This document shows positions 1 through 11,445 of a stretch of DNA of 64,000 bases, one piece after another. The notes beneath the pieces were generated by a model. It worked only from the letters and a program-made list of their open reading frames with translations, made no database searches and had not been told where the DNA came from. The translations under genes were made by a program, and so were the position numbers. How positions within the stretch are numbered: position 1 is the stretch's first letter; the number at the start of each line of letters is the position of its first letter. The stretch is from positions 24,713,577 to 24,777,576 of the forward strand of contig NC_084462.1 of NCBI RefSeq assembly GCF_027409185.1, in the 5' to 3' direction. This DNA is from Cynocephalus volans. Lineage: Eukaryota > Chordata > Mammalia > Dermoptera > Cynocephalidae.

Positions 1-1321
1 AAATCAGAGTTGAAAGGCTGGAGGAAAAAGCACTCAGGGCACATAGCACCTGCTCCACGAATTTTCCAGCAAGCCCAGCTGCTGAAACAGCCTGCTGTAG
101 TGTTGTGAGGCTGCTGCATGGAAAAGGAACCAGAACACCCAATTGAGAATTTAAAAGGCGGGGGTTATTGGCTGTCCGGTGACTGTTCCGTTAAAAAAAT
201 GTCTTGGAAGGAAGTAGCCCTGAGTATAAGTTTAAGGGGTCTTTTAAAGGAACATAGTCACACAGCAAAAAATCATATAGTCACATACTTACAGTTATCA
301 TATAGTTACACACATACACACATACATACATACCCTCCTGGCGTGAGGCAGGGGCTTGGGGAGGCCTAGCACAAGTGGTAACAGAAACTGAAAGAAACCA
401 GTTAATCACTTAGGGACGGCAAAAGCTTTCACAGTGTGGTTTCCTCTTTAGGTTGTCTAGACACATCCAGATACAGCTCTTCGTGTTATCAGTCAGGGAC
501 AGCATAGGCTGGAAACAGCAAAGGCAGGCAGAACTTAAAATTTTTCTAAGTACAGGACAATTTCTAACCTTCCATTTTCACAACAGGTGTTGGGGGGCTT
601 TCAAACAAGAACACTTTTCAAACAGTAAAAATGGCATAAGCTAAATCAATCTACCTCGTCACAGTAACCCTAAGACCCCTTTTCCTAGTAGCTGCTGAAA
701 CAAACTGCCGTGACTCTGAGACTAGCTTTACCCACCACTGTCACTAACCAAATAGAGCTTGCCAACTCCCCAAAACTTAGCTAGTGCCAGTGAGCTTTCT
801 TCCAAAACAATTCATAACATTTCTCTTTCTAATAAAACTCTGAACCTTTCTTTGTTCTTCAGAAGTATCGAATACCAACCCAGTCTGTGTGTATGCCCCA
901 AACTGCAATTTTATAATCCCTAAACAAAGCACCCTGTTTGGAAATCTGACTCTATATTTTAATTGACTTTGACAGAGGAGAAGAGAGGCTCAAATGGGGG
1001 GTGAGAGAAGGTTTCCATATGTCATGACTTTAGGAAGTGAGTGAGAGTTTGGGGGAAAAGAGAAACTTTGAAATCAAGAGTTTACTTAGGAAATCATTAT
1101 TTCTATTATGTTTCCAAAATATATTATACAAATTATTCGATTAGGCAAGATAAGAAAGATCGATTTACAAAAAGGAAAACTCAGAAAGCAGAGAGAGTAG
1201 TTTATCAATCACGGTCTACTAAGGTGACAGAAATCACACCAGACTTTAATAGCAAGAATTAAATATAAAGAGTTGTTAACTGGGTATAAAGAGCTATTAG
1301 TGAGTAATTGAAAAAGAAGAA
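1..1321. other. Unassigned non-coding sequence
   Basis: AT-rich sequence with no convincing gene. A short CA/TACA-rich simple repeat lies at about 302-332. Short open frames lack any recognisable domain. Confidence 0.5.
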
Positions 1322-1338
1322 AAAGAACACTAAGGTGT

Positions 1339-1429
1339 TGGGGGCCAGCTGGTGGCTCACTTGGGAGAGCGTGGTGCTGACAACACCAAGTCAAGGGTTA
1401 ATATCCCCTTACCAGTCATCTTTTCAAAA
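1339..1429 (+). mobile_element. tRNA-Ile-like SINE (CYN-like)
   Basis: A tRNA-like head (GGTGGCTCACTTGGGAGAGC), then AACACCAAGTCAAGGGTTAA and CCCCTTACCAGTCATCTTTT. It is flanked by a 17-base target-site duplication, AAAGAACACTAAGGTGT, at 1322-1338 and 1430-1446. Confidence 0.9.
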
Positions 1430-1540
1430 AAAGAACACTAAGGTGTCAAGTAGGTAGCAACTACAGAAAGTAGCTAATTCTCCTGGGGCTAAGGAAACAA
1501 AATGAAGATGTTAGAATGATTTAAACTTAATAGCTTGGAG

Positions 1541-1640
1541 GTGGCTGGATAGCTCAGCTGGGTAGAGTACAGCCTTGTATCACCAAGGTCAAGGGTTCAA
1601 GTCCCCACACCAGCCAGCTGCCAAAAACAAACAAAAATAA
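1541..1640 (+). mobile_element. tRNA-Ile-like SINE monomer
   Basis: GGCTGGATAGCTCAGCTGGG gives box A. AAGGTCAAGGGTTCAAGTCC gives box B, followed by CAGCCAGC and an A-rich tail with CAAA repeats. The target-site duplication is not clear. Confidence 0.8.
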
Positions 1641-1644
1641 CCCT

Positions 1645-4600
1645 AGAAGCTTAGAAGAGGAGTCCCATGGAGACAAAACTCAGACCTCTGGGGAGGAGCA
1701 CTGTGCAGCTAACTGTGCATGTGTTGGAAAAACCACAGAACCACAAACTGAATTCACCTTCTGCTCCTAGAAGGAACAGATCCTGCCAGTGTGAAGAAGG
1801 CTGCTGGCCCTCATAGGAACTCAACACAAATAAGAACTCCAGAAGAGGCAGACAGGCAAGAGCAAGTCCTTTCTATTTCCTCCAGCCCTAAAGTCCTAAA
1901 GCCTCCCTCTAGCATCCCCCTGCTGGAAGATCCTACCAGGAAACCAGCAGGTGGAGCAGAAATGTCACTCACAGAATTTCACCCCAGACTCACAAAGTAG
2001 CGTTTGAAGCTGAGAGACAAGAGCTTAATTATTGACAGAGACAGATATACCAGTAAATAAGCCAGTAGCTTAGAAGTTGCCCCATGTGAGCAATACATTT
2101 AGCCTTAAGTTTTGTAGCAGCAAGGCTAACACTAAAGTATATCAACTGTTTTCTTTCCCAGTAAATTAAGATACAAATTTGTCTGGAGAAGAACTCCCTG
2201 TTAACTAAGCCATAGACAATTCAAGGAAGGGAGTAGCATTGTTTGGAAAGAACTCAAGACAATAAGGTCCCTGAGGAGAATGGAGTTTAGCTGATAGGGT
2301 CGTAGTTTCAAAGACCAAAGGAGGGGAATTGTGCTCAGGGGTTTCAAAGTTTGGGGTCCAGCATGCTGGTTTCTTTCCAGGTCAGTACGTTCCCTCATGG
2401 GCTATGGTCACACTCAGCTAGCTGTTGTTTCCTTGAGTAGTCAGGTGAGGCTGGGAGCTGATCACAACATAAGGCCTCACCTGAAGACATCCAGGTAGTG
2501 ACAGGCACCTGCCTTTCCCCAGGGTAAACATTGCAAGGTGTGGAGTCTAGCCCTGCTTCTAGTCTAGGAAACAACTTTGGGCAAACTAGAAAAAGCTGTA
2601 CCTTCCACAAGCACTTTACCCCCATGTGCCAGGAAATCAGCCTTACAAATGTACAAATGTTTATTTTTAGAGAGCAAACTCTGAGCGCTCCAGGTGAGAT
2701 GCTTTGGAAGAAATGAGTTGTTCAGTTGCACCTGAAGTAATTTTTAGCACGTATACTTGATAAACCTAAGCATGGCATATAAAGTCTTTGGAGATCTTCT
2801 CCTTGCTTAATTCTGCTGTCTCACCTCTTGCCTCACCCCATCCCCGACTCAAAAAAAAATTACCCTGTGATTTATATCTTTCCTGGACATCTCTGTTCCC
2901 AGCCTACAATGTCCTTCTGACACTCTGTGCCTGGCTCATCCACAAACCTCTCTTAGAACTTGGCTACGGTGTCTCCTCTTTGTGGAGTTCTTCCCTAGAT
3001 CCCAAAGCTGAGTCACATGCCTTTCCTGTGTAATCTTCTAGCTGATCTCTGTTATGACATTCACCATATGAAACTGTAATGGCTAGTTACCAGGGGCAGC
3101 ATCACCACAGGCTCTGATTAATCAGCATTCTTACTTTCAAGAAATAGAAGTTTAGTCTGGCTGATTACAGATAAAGGATATTAATAAAAGAATCCTGACT
3201 AGCCCATATAAGTACTGGCGGACAGGAGAAGTGGCCTGAGTGCTGAGCTTCCAGGAACTATACACTTAGACCATGGTCACTGTCACTGCTGCTGCCCTAG
3301 TCAATAGAAAAAAAATTGCTGCTGTCATTCATACTGCCCCAACAATGCATTTCTGTGCCAGGAGTCTAACCTTGCTACCACCACCACGACGGAGAGCCAG
3401 GTACCTCCGATACCACCCACACCAGCAAAATAGATTCTATGCAGACCTCATATTCAAGTTGCTCACATGAGGACTGAAGGCTCTGATATTATGGAAGCCA
3501 AGAGAAGAGAGGATTTCAAAAAAAGGAAGAGTGGTAGGTTCATGCTGTTAAATGATGCAGGAGAAATCGAAAGGTAAGGACTGAAAATTGTTCATTGGAT
3601 TTAGCCTCAATGAGGCTCTTAGCTTGGTGAGAAGAGTTTTGATTGGTTAGAAGGGAAGTGGATTGAAAAGTGAAAGACGAGGAATAAATTTGGAAAGAAT
3701 TCTTTCAATAGTCTTAGCTTGAAGGATTTCTCATTAGCCAAATGGAGAAACTTGAGAATCAAAATAAATAACAATAGTAATTGATTGTAGACCACAGAAT
3801 AATGATTCCATATTGAAATAAATAAATGTGGGCAACAGGAAGAAAAGCTCTTCCTTACAGCAGAGAGCCAGCTAATAAATACACATAGAACAAATGCTAG
3901 ATTGAGAATAATCACCATTTGCAACTATCAAAGTTATTCCTCTGATACTGATTTTAGGCAATAATCACCAATGGATGCTAAAACTGGTAGATAAAAGCTC
4001 TATAAGGAACACGTTGTTTACATACTCTCAAAAATCTCTCCGTAAATTACCTACTATTTGCAAAGGGAAGATAGGAACTTCATACTGGATAAACCTGGTA
4101 GACACCACTTCAGCCACATAATCAAAGTAACATCACCGATACTGGGGCAAACTGACGTCCTGTGCTTCCTGATGTGACGAAGTGAGAAGCACACTACCTC
4201 ACTCCTATGGTGCCCTAGCCAAAAGTGCACAACTGGAAATTAATTGTTAGGGACATCAGAAAAACCTGAATTAGAGATTTTCTAAGTAAAAATTGGCATG
4301 TACACTTCAAAAAATTTATAGTCATGAAAGACAAGGAAAGACTGAAGAACAGATTAAAGGAGATTAGAGAGATACGGCAATTAAATGCAAAGCATGATCT
4401 TGGTTTGGATCCTAATCCAGGTAAAATATCTATAAAGAACATTACTGGAACAATTTATTAAATTTTAATATGAACTCTAGATAAGTTTAATTTGATATTA
4501 ATTTTCCTGATCTTTATACTCTGGCTGTAAATCCTTATTCTTAGGAAATTCATCCCAAAGTGTTTAGAGAAAAAGAGGCATGATGTATGCAACTTCCTCT

Positions 4601-5025
4601 AAAATGGTTCGGGAAAAAAAATAAACACTCAAAGGAAGAATGAATGTTCTGGGCATGAGGTCAAGGACTTTGGGTTGGCTTCAGAGTAGGGTGACCAAAT
4701 AGGAGCCAACCTTGTCATGGGAGAGAATCCCAATATCAGCATTTCACTTGTGTTTCTTAATCTGACAGATTTTATTGTTTTACATGATTCCATAAAAATA
4801 TTATTATAAATTTTTACTACCAAATTGATATTTTTTTATTCGTGAACGTTAGGTCTTCCAACTGGAGTCACTTTACTTCTGACTGAAGTACATTTAAAAA
4901 CTTTTTCTTTAATAAGAAGAATAATACAGAACTAAGAGAAAAAGAAAAATTTTTTTCCTTAGTAAAGACCTACTTTTAAAACGTCTATCAGTTTATGTTT
5001 ATCTGAAATGTTTTAATTTTACCTT
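1645..5025. other. Unassigned intergenic or intronic sequence
   Basis: No supported gene. The 2810-3040 segment has an L2-like composition (repeated CTTCCCT/TCACATGCC words) but is too diverged to assign. The remainder is AT-rich with only short random open frames. Confidence 0.4.
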
Positions 5026-5029
5026 TTGT

Positions 5030-5073
5030 TGTAGAGTGATTTGTGTCCTCCCAAAATTCTTATGTTGATGCCT
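5030..5073 (+). mobile_element. MaLR (MST/MLT1-type) LTR, left piece
   Basis: GTGTCCTCCCAAAATTCTTA followed by TGTTGATGCC is the start region of a MaLR LTR. Its continuation resumes at 9275 (TTAACCCCCAACTTGACAAT, GGAGGTAGGGCCTTTAAGGA). The LTR was therefore split by the ERV-L-like provirus. Confidence 0.75.
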
Positions 5074-5499
5074 TGTAAGAAAAATCGAAAAAAGTATAGT
5101 CAGGACCTCTCACCTTGCATCTTTTACCAATGGGCAAGATTCAGCACATTCACTAGAAACAAGTTATAAACGTAATGTAACTGTGCATGTGTGCCCGTTT
5201 ACTGATTCAGCATGATTGTTGTAATTATGCAATGCTTGGCTTGTGGCCGCTATTGTGACTAAAAGTATAAAGGTAACTGCTCTGAACTGCTGGTCAGAGG
5301 AGCATGGAAGGAGGGCAGAGCATGGACGGCCAGTGGAGGAGAGCCTGAGCTTGTGTCTGAGAATAAACTATGTCTGTGAAGCTCACAACTGAAGAATAAA
5401 GTATGTCTACTTGCATAAAGCTGCCAGGGTCTCCTTTCAATTACCTGACTCAGGACCCGCACAAGAATGGGCAGAAGGATCTGAGATTCCTGCCCGACA
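5074..5499 (+). repeat. 5' LTR of ERV-L-like provirus
   Basis: Starts TGTAAGAAAAATCG and ends CCTGCCCGACA. It contains a TATA-like AGTATAAAGG near 5264 and AATAAA-type signals near 5362 and 5394. It aligns along its length with 8834-9274. The sequence just inside (TTGGCGTAGTCTGGCAGGAT, 5501-5520) is where a primer site is expected, but I could not assign a tRNA. Confidence 0.85.
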
Positions 5500-5519
5500 G
5501 TTGGCGTAGTCTGGCAGGA

Positions 5520-5990
5520 TGAGCAGGTCAGGGAGCCACGAGCCCCTCAGGAGGGGGAGGAGATGTGGCTGCCCTTGAGCATGTGGTACCTGGGGCAGTG
5601 TTCCTTTGGACTTGGGCTCCACTGGAAATGTGGGACCAAGTGGACGGGTCCCCAAGAGCATGGAGAAAGCTCGCAAGGTGCTGGGCTCCATGGTGAAAGA
5701 GGAGGAGTCCTGGTGCACGGCTGGCCAGATGGACTGGCTGCTGCTCACTGCACTGCGAGCCAATATGGACCAGGCACTCCATGATGCAGCATGGCTTCAA
5801 GAGTTGAAACAAAAGGCAGGCCTGCTGGACACTGAAGTACAGTAATAGGTCACACCCATCCCTGAAGCCAAAAATGATGACGACCCTGAGTGTGAGTTGG
5901 GAGAACTTGTGCATCTCCTTTCATGACCTGTTGTGCATCAGAAAATGAACCCCTACTTGTTTGGCTCCTACTGTTGTGGGACCTAGAGGT
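5520..5990 (+). pseudogene. ERV-L-like leader/gag remnant
   Basis: Short open pieces (5606-5845) have no recognisable matrix, capsid or zinc-knuckle motif. Their position between the LTR and the protease remnant suggests a collapsed gag. This is a positional inference only. Confidence 0.4.
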
Positions 5991-5992
5991 GG

Positions 5993-6217
5993 ATGGCAAA
6001 TGTGCAGTGTGTGTTAGCATTGGTGGACACTGGCACAGAATGTAGCCTGATACACAGCAACCCTGATAAGTCTCCGGGGGCCACAGTGAATACTGATGGC
6101 TATGGAGGACAGAGTATCAAAATCAAACTGTGTCTTTGCCACTGGTCATTGGACGATTGCCCCCTTATGTATATACTGTGTATGTGTCCCCGGTGGCTGA
6201 ATGTATCTTGGGTGTAG
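5993..6217 (+). pseudogene. ERV-L-like protease remnant
   Basis: The aspartic protease signature LVDTGTECSLI is followed about 20 residues later by DGYGGQSIKI, the order seen in class III endogenous retroviruses. The frame closes at 6217, and a SINE insertion follows. There is no sign that this piece is functional. Confidence 0.75.
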
Positions 6218-6401
6218 ATGTGCTTTATGGTTTGCACCTGGAATCAACAGTTGGGGAATTCTGGCTACAAATATGAACAGTAAGGTGTTGTGGGAATATG
6301 TGAAAGAGTATTCCTTGCCGGGGGGACATGTGGAGATAAGTGTCACTATCTTTGAGTTAGAAAAGGTTTGCCTCATTTGTCCTGCACATAGTCTTTTTAA
6401 T

Positions 6402-6637
6402 TAATTAATTTATTTGTTTGTTTGTTTATTTATTTATTTGTTTGTTTATTTATTATTATTATTTATTATTTATTTATTTAAAAGATGACTGGTAAGAGGT
6501 TCTGAACCCTTGACTTGGTGTTGTCAGCACCATGCTCTCCCAAGTGAGCTAACCGGCCATCCCTATTTAGGGATTCGAGCCCATGGCCTGGGTGTTATCA
6601 GCACCACACTCTCCCAAGTGAGCCACGTGCCAGCCCT
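6402..6637 (-). mobile_element. Dimeric tRNA-Ile-like SINE inside the ERV-L
   Basis: On the minus strand there are two tRNA-like units (GGGCTGGCACGTGGCTCACT, and a second after GGGATGGCCGGTTAGC), then a long A/T-rich tail seen here as TTTA/TTTG repeats at 6402-6480. An imperfect duplication near 6384-6401 and 6640-6657 (ACATAGTCTTTTTAAT-like) marks the insertion. Confidence 0.85.
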
Positions 6638-6659
6638 TTACATATAGTCCTTTTAATGC

Positions 6660-7700
6660 TCCAGTGTGACCAGTGGAAAAACCTGGCGGTACTTGGTGAA
6701 TGACTGCAGACTATCGGGAACTGAACAGTGTAGTGTCTCCTTTGCACATGGCTGTGCCTTCAGTTCACAGCCTGATGGATCAGCTAACATCCCAGGTTGG
6801 AACATGTCATTGTGTACCGGACCTTGCAAATGTTTTTGTTCCTCTCAGCTTACAGCCAACAACAGTTTGACTTTGCCTGGGAAGGAAGACAATAAACTTT
6901 TCAAGTGTTGCTCCAATGTTATCTGGATAGCCCAACTCTCTGTCATGGTCTGGTGGCTGGGGACCTAGCCAAGTGGACTAAGTCCAGCATGGTTACAATG
7001 GCTTCATTACACTGATGATGTTACTAACCTCTGATTCTCTTGCACGTTTAACCCAAGTGGCTCCAACACTGGTGGGCCATTTGGAACAATGTAGGTGGGC
7101 CATGAACAAAACCAAAGTGCAAGGACCTAGGCTGTCCATCAAATTCTTGGGAGTTGTTTGGTCGGGTAAGACACCTGAGTCATCCCATAAACCATTATAG
7201 ATAAGATACAGGCACACCCTTGGCCCACATCAGGAGCTCAGTTACAACCTTATTTTGGAATTTGGGGTATTGGAGAGATTTTGTACCCCATATGGCCCAA
7301 GTGGCATGCCCACTATATGCATTAATAAAGAAAGGATCTCCTTGGGATTGGACTGAAGAGGTAGAACAAGCTTACCATGCTACTCAGAGGGCAATACAGC
7401 AAGTGTGGGCTTTGTAAGTGGCTGATCTCCTAAGCCTTTTGAATTAGATGTGCATATAATCCAAGAAGGGTTAGGGTGCAGTTGGTGCCAGAGACAGGAC
7501 CAATTCTGAACACCTACAGGATTCTGGTCTAAGCTCTGGAAGGGTGCTGAAGTGCATTACTCTCCAAAAGAGAAACAGTTAGCAGCTGTGTATTCTGCCC
7601 TGATGGCCACTGAAGCTATTACAGGAACTGCCAAGGTCCTAGTAAGGACAACATACCCCATTCTAGGTTGGCTACTCACATGGACAACCACTTCTAAAAC
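6660..7700 (+). pseudogene. ERV-L-like reverse transcriptase and connection remnant
   Basis: Pieces in several frames carry reverse-transcriptase features: WRYLVNDCR near 6690, VQGPRLSIKFLGVVW near 7110-7155, YWRDFVPHMAQVACPLYALI near 7270-7330, and a KEKQLAAVYSAL-type RNase H entry near 7570. Frameshifts and stops separate them. The catalytic YxDD block is not intact in any open frame. Confidence 0.7.
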
Positions 7701-7992
7701 TGGGAACTCTATGTAAGTAGGGAGCATTTATAAAACAGAGAACTACTGTGTGTACAAGTCCTTTGTCTAATGAATTGCAATCTGTGTTAGGACCAGTATG
7801 GGAAGAAACTTTGACAGAAACTACACCCATGGAGGTTGAGACCACACCTTTCCATGAGGGGAAGTTGTAGCAGAGGATCCTGAACAATACCAATGCTGTC
7901 TTAGATCTTAGGTAGACATGGACTAAAACCTCCTCCAAGTGAGAAACCATTGAAAACAGAAACCATTGCATAGAAACAGAAATCATACACAA

Positions 7993-8274
7993 TGAAAATT
8001 GTTATGCTTGATTGCTTTAATTGCTCATTTCAGCTTCTGTGACCTAGCTTGCTTTCTGTACCTGTAACCTAGCAACCTAGCTTGTTTTTTATACCTGTAC
8101 AAACCCGTGTGCCAAAGGGATGTGGATTTTGCCTTTACAAACCCCACAAAACCAAGGCTCGGGACTGTTCTCCCAAAATACCTAGGGGAGGCATTCACCA
8201 GCCGGCTAATAAAGACTCTGTTAAAATTCTTAGTTAAGTGTTTGCCTCCTGTCCTGGGTGACAACCTCACAACA
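7993..8274 (+). mobile_element. Probable solo LTR nested in the ERV-L
   Basis: An approximately 280-base block interrupts the RNase H region. It has a TATA-like TTTTTTATACC near 8085, AATAAAG at 8208-8214, a T/G-rich stretch and the terminal ACAACCTCACAACA. This is the polyadenylation layout of a gammaretrovirus-like LTR. Its 5' boundary (TG at 7993 or 8000) and target duplication are not settled, so the call is tentative. Confidence 0.5.
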
Positions 8275-8280
8275 AAGGGA

Positions 8281-8700
8281 CCTATTCTGGAGCAGGATTG
8301 GTATACAGATGGTTCTAGCATGGGACCCTCAGCATCGTGGACAGTGGTTGCCATCCAGCCCTTAACCAATACCTTGTGGTATAAGAATGGAATAAGGCAA
8401 AGCAGCCAGTGGAGCACTATGGATGGTGATAAAAAATGAGCAAGGGGCTTTAACCATCTGTACTGACAGCTGAGCTGTATTCTGGGGTTTGACCCTTTCA
8501 ATCTCTACTTGAAAGTTATCAGTGGTGGCCTGTAGGTCACCAGCCCTTGTGGGGGCAAGCCATGTGGCACGAGTTATGGGAATTGGGACAGGAAAAGGAA
8601 GTAACTCTTTTCCATGTCACAGGACATTCCCCCTTAGCCAGTCTGGGCAATGATGAAGCTGATGCACTGGCTAAGGTAAGGTAGCTGGAGAGAGCTTGTA
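8281..8700 (+). pseudogene. ERV-L-like RNase H remnant
   Basis: DWYTDGSS (near 8298) is the RNase H entry motif. GHSPLASLGNDEADALAK near 8623-8676, in another frame, is the C-terminal His/Asp region. Integrase is absent and the 3' LTR begins about 140 bases further on, so the 3' half of pol has been deleted. Confidence 0.72.
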
Positions 8701-8833
8701 TTTTAGTAGCATGTTGCTGCAGCCTATATTGCTGCTGTGGCCTATGGATGCAAGTGTCATCTACCCTCACTAAGGGAATATGCAGAAGATCAAATGTGTT
8801 GATTGTATGGCTAGTGACCCTGAAGGGGTGGAC

Positions 8834-9274
8834 TGTAAGGAAAATAGAAAAAAGTATAGTAAGGATCTCTCACCTTGCATCTGTTACAAATGGGCAAGAT
8901 CCAGCACATTCACTAGAAACAGTTAGAAGAGCAGTATAACTGCGCCTGTGTGCCCATTTACTGATTCAGCATGATTGTTGTAATTATGTAATGCTTGGCT
9001 TTTGGCTGCTATTGTGTACTAAAAGTATAAAGATCACTTCTCTGAACTACAGGTCGGCAGAGCCTGGGAGGTCAGCGGAGCATGGAAGGAGGGCAGAACA
9101 TGGAGGGTCAGTGCAGCAGAGCCTGAGCTTCTGAGAATAAAGTAGGTCTTTGAAGCTCACATCAGAAGAATAAAGTATGTCTACGTTGCATAAAGCTGCC
9201 AGGGTCTTCTTTCAAGTACATGACTCAGGACTTGCACAGGAAGGGGCAGAAGGATCTGAGATTCCTGCCCAACA
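8834..9274 (+). repeat. 3' LTR of ERV-L-like provirus
   Basis: Begins TGTAAGGAAAATAG directly after a purine-rich GAAGGGGTGGAC stretch and ends CCTGCCCAACA. It matches 5074-5499 with scattered substitutions and small insertions, for example a duplicated GGTCGGCAG/GGTCAGCGG stretch near 9051-9080. Confidence 0.85.
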
Positions 9275-9332
9275 TGCCTTAACCCCCAACTTGACAATGT
9301 TTGGAGGTAGGGCCTTTAAGGAGATAGTAAAG
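9275..9332 (+). mobile_element. MaLR LTR, right piece
   Basis: Continuation of the element started at 5030: TTAACCCCCAACTTGACAAT then GGAGGTAGGGCC. It resumes exactly after the proviral target duplication. Confidence 0.7.
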
Positions 9333-10912
9333 ATAAAATAAAGTGCTGTATTATTTTTTCTAATTTGATCTTCTGTACGTCACTCTCCTTTTTCTGTCTA
9401 TAAATCTGAGCTGAACACACTGCAGCTCCAGAGTCACTCTGAACCTTTTCTGCTCTGCTGGCTGCCTGATTAGTGAATTGTTCGTTGTGCAAATACTTTA
9501 AATTTAATTGATCTAAAGTTTTTCTTTTATCAAGATAAATGTAGGTTTCTCTAGAAATCATATATATTTGATTTTGTCAGATGTCTAGGACCACTTAACT
9601 TTGAACTAGAGACTTTTTGAGCTACACGGGTAGTATCAATTCAGGCTGAAAACCAGCATGAGAACCGGCTTACGGCTATAAAGTCTTAGTGGGCACTTCC
9701 CCACGTCTTCTGCACACCAAATTTCCCAAAGGTAGTTTTCTTTCTTCTCTCCTGGGTCTGAGAATATACTTCTGGATCACCCTTAGCCAGATGACATAGT
9801 CCTTTTGCAGGAGCCCACCACAGCAAATAGTCATTGACACTTAGCCATGGAAGAGCCATTTTGTAGAATACAGCTTTAAGCAGAAGTCTTAAAACAGAAG
9901 AAGCCTTTTTAAAACTTTAGCTCACGGCAGAGATCATGAAATAATGCTATGGACCTTGGTGCTCAGGAAGAGCAAAGATAATAAAAGCTAATCAGTAATG
10001 TGCAGAACTAACCATTCTTTCTTTGGAGTCACATCTGTCTGGACGAAGATGGCACCCACACCCCAATACAGATCCAGCCCTGAGATAAAGGAAGCCTGGA
10101 ATCTGCAGGATTTCACGTAGCAGCTCTGTGCCCCTTTTGTTTCCCACACTCTTCCCTTTAAAAACCTTGCTGAGGCTCTCGAACCTCTGAGCCAGTTTCC
10201 AACTAAACTGTCTCCCAGGTTGTGCTTCCTGATAGTAAAGCTTATCAACATCAGACTCTCAAGTCCTTTATTCCAGGCAAAGGAGTGGCCATTTCTGATT
10301 TCCAGTTTCACTTTGAGATCCCAGTTTATCCAGGGCTCTCTTATTACACTTGCCTCTTTGGACAAACACTTGCACTTTGTCTTCTTTCCTTTTCAAAATA
10401 ATAAAACAGAGACTAAAAAATTGAACACAAACCAATACATGTGATAAAGTTTCATAAAACGAAATATATACACGTACAAATGAGTACAATAAAACTGGAC
10501 CAATCCAAGTAAGATTGGCAGATTGTATCGTTGTTACTATACTGTTGTGATATTGTACAGTAGTTCTGCAAGATGTTAACACTGGGAGAAACTGAGGAAA
10601 GGGTGCCAGAGAGCTCTCTGTATTATCCCTTACAACTGCATAATCTACAATTAAACCAATAAAATTTCCCTCCAAAAAAAGAATTAAAAAGGACGTATGT
10701 AAAATTATACATGTATCTGTTTGTTGCATAGAGAGATGTATGAAAGGATGGTCACCAATTGTTAGCAGTTGTTAACGCCCGGCTGGTAAGTCTTGGGGTA
10801 ACTTCTCTGAATCATTGTTATTTCAGGGTCCCATCATTACCATGATCCTCTTCACAATTTTTATGGCTACATCCCGGGACTCAAGATCACAACTCTGGGC
10901 CCTCAGGAGCAC
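9333..10912. other. Unassigned sequence and probable NXPE 3'UTR
   Basis: There is no other gene. The part below 10913 is downstream of the NXPE stop codon on the minus strand, with a candidate AATAAA at 10272-10267. The rest shows no recognisable repeat or RNA gene. Confidence 0.4.
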
Positions 10913-11445
10913 TCAGGTGGGGCAGATGAAGGAGAGGAGTAAGTCCACTTCATTGCGGATGATGAGCGGCCCCGGGTGGATGTTGTCTGGCACGGCCAGG
11001 CTGGAGGTCATTTCCCAGGCATCCACAAAGGCCACACGGAGGTCAGCAAAGGCAGCTCTCAGGAGCCGGTTCAACTGGAGGGTGAACCAGTCGCTGCCAT
11101 ACACAGACTTGTAGCCAGTGTTGGCCAGTTTGATGACCACAAGAGTGCTGGGTTCCCGGGCCAGCAGGGCGGTCACGCCCGCCCGGATCCCTGCCAGTCG
11201 TCGCACAAAGATGGACGGAGGGAAGGTGGTGAAGTGAGCTCCCAGGCCCAGCACCACCACAGTGTGGGGGCCCCCGGCCAGGCCCCCCAGCTCCCGGGCC
11301 ACAGAGTGCAGGGAGGCCACTGGTGTATGGACGGAGCGCAGGGGCCATCCGTGGGCTCGCCAGTGCAGCACTATGCCCCGAGAGGTCTCCACCGCCATCA
11401 GGGGCCCCGTCTGGTATGTGACATGTAGATCCACTGGCTTCAGAG
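10913..11445 (-). CDS. NXPE family protein, C-terminal PC-esterase exon
   Basis: This is the terminal coding exon. The minus strand shows a TCCTCTCAACAG acceptor, then an open frame of about 177 codons to a TGA at 10915-10913. Recognisable segments are LKPVDLHVTYQTGP, GGPHTVVVLGLGAHFTTFP, RRLAGIRAGVTALL, VVIKLANTG, GSDWFTLQLN, FVDAWEMTSSL, a DNIHPG active-site-like motif and LLLSFICPT at the end, as in NXPE proteins. The Asp/His pair near DNIHPG would complete the esterase triad. The exon is GC- and CpG-rich compared with the AT-rich introns, and the frame is intact. A minus-strand AATAAA lies at 10272-10267, about 640 bases past the stop, and could serve the 3' end. Confidence 0.88.

Larger units (their letters stand above)
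5074..9274 (+). mobile_element. ERV-L-like (class III) provirus, decayed
   Basis: Two related LTRs (5074-5499 and 8834-9274) bracket about 3.3 kb of internal sequence. The 5-base duplication TGCCT lies at 5069-5073 and 9275-9279. Internal remnants run in the order protease, reverse transcriptase, RNase H; gag is almost gone, integrase is missing, and no envelope is seen. Every frame is interrupted. A SINE (6402-6637) and a probable foreign solo LTR (7993-8274) are nested inside. The GYGG word after the protease active site and the overall pol pattern favour ERV-L over class I. Confidence 0.78.

Noticed and set aside
10976..11428. Plus-strand 150-codon open frame opposite the last NXPE exon
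   Set aside because: Antisense shadow produced by the GC-rich exon. The minus strand has the family motifs and splice site.
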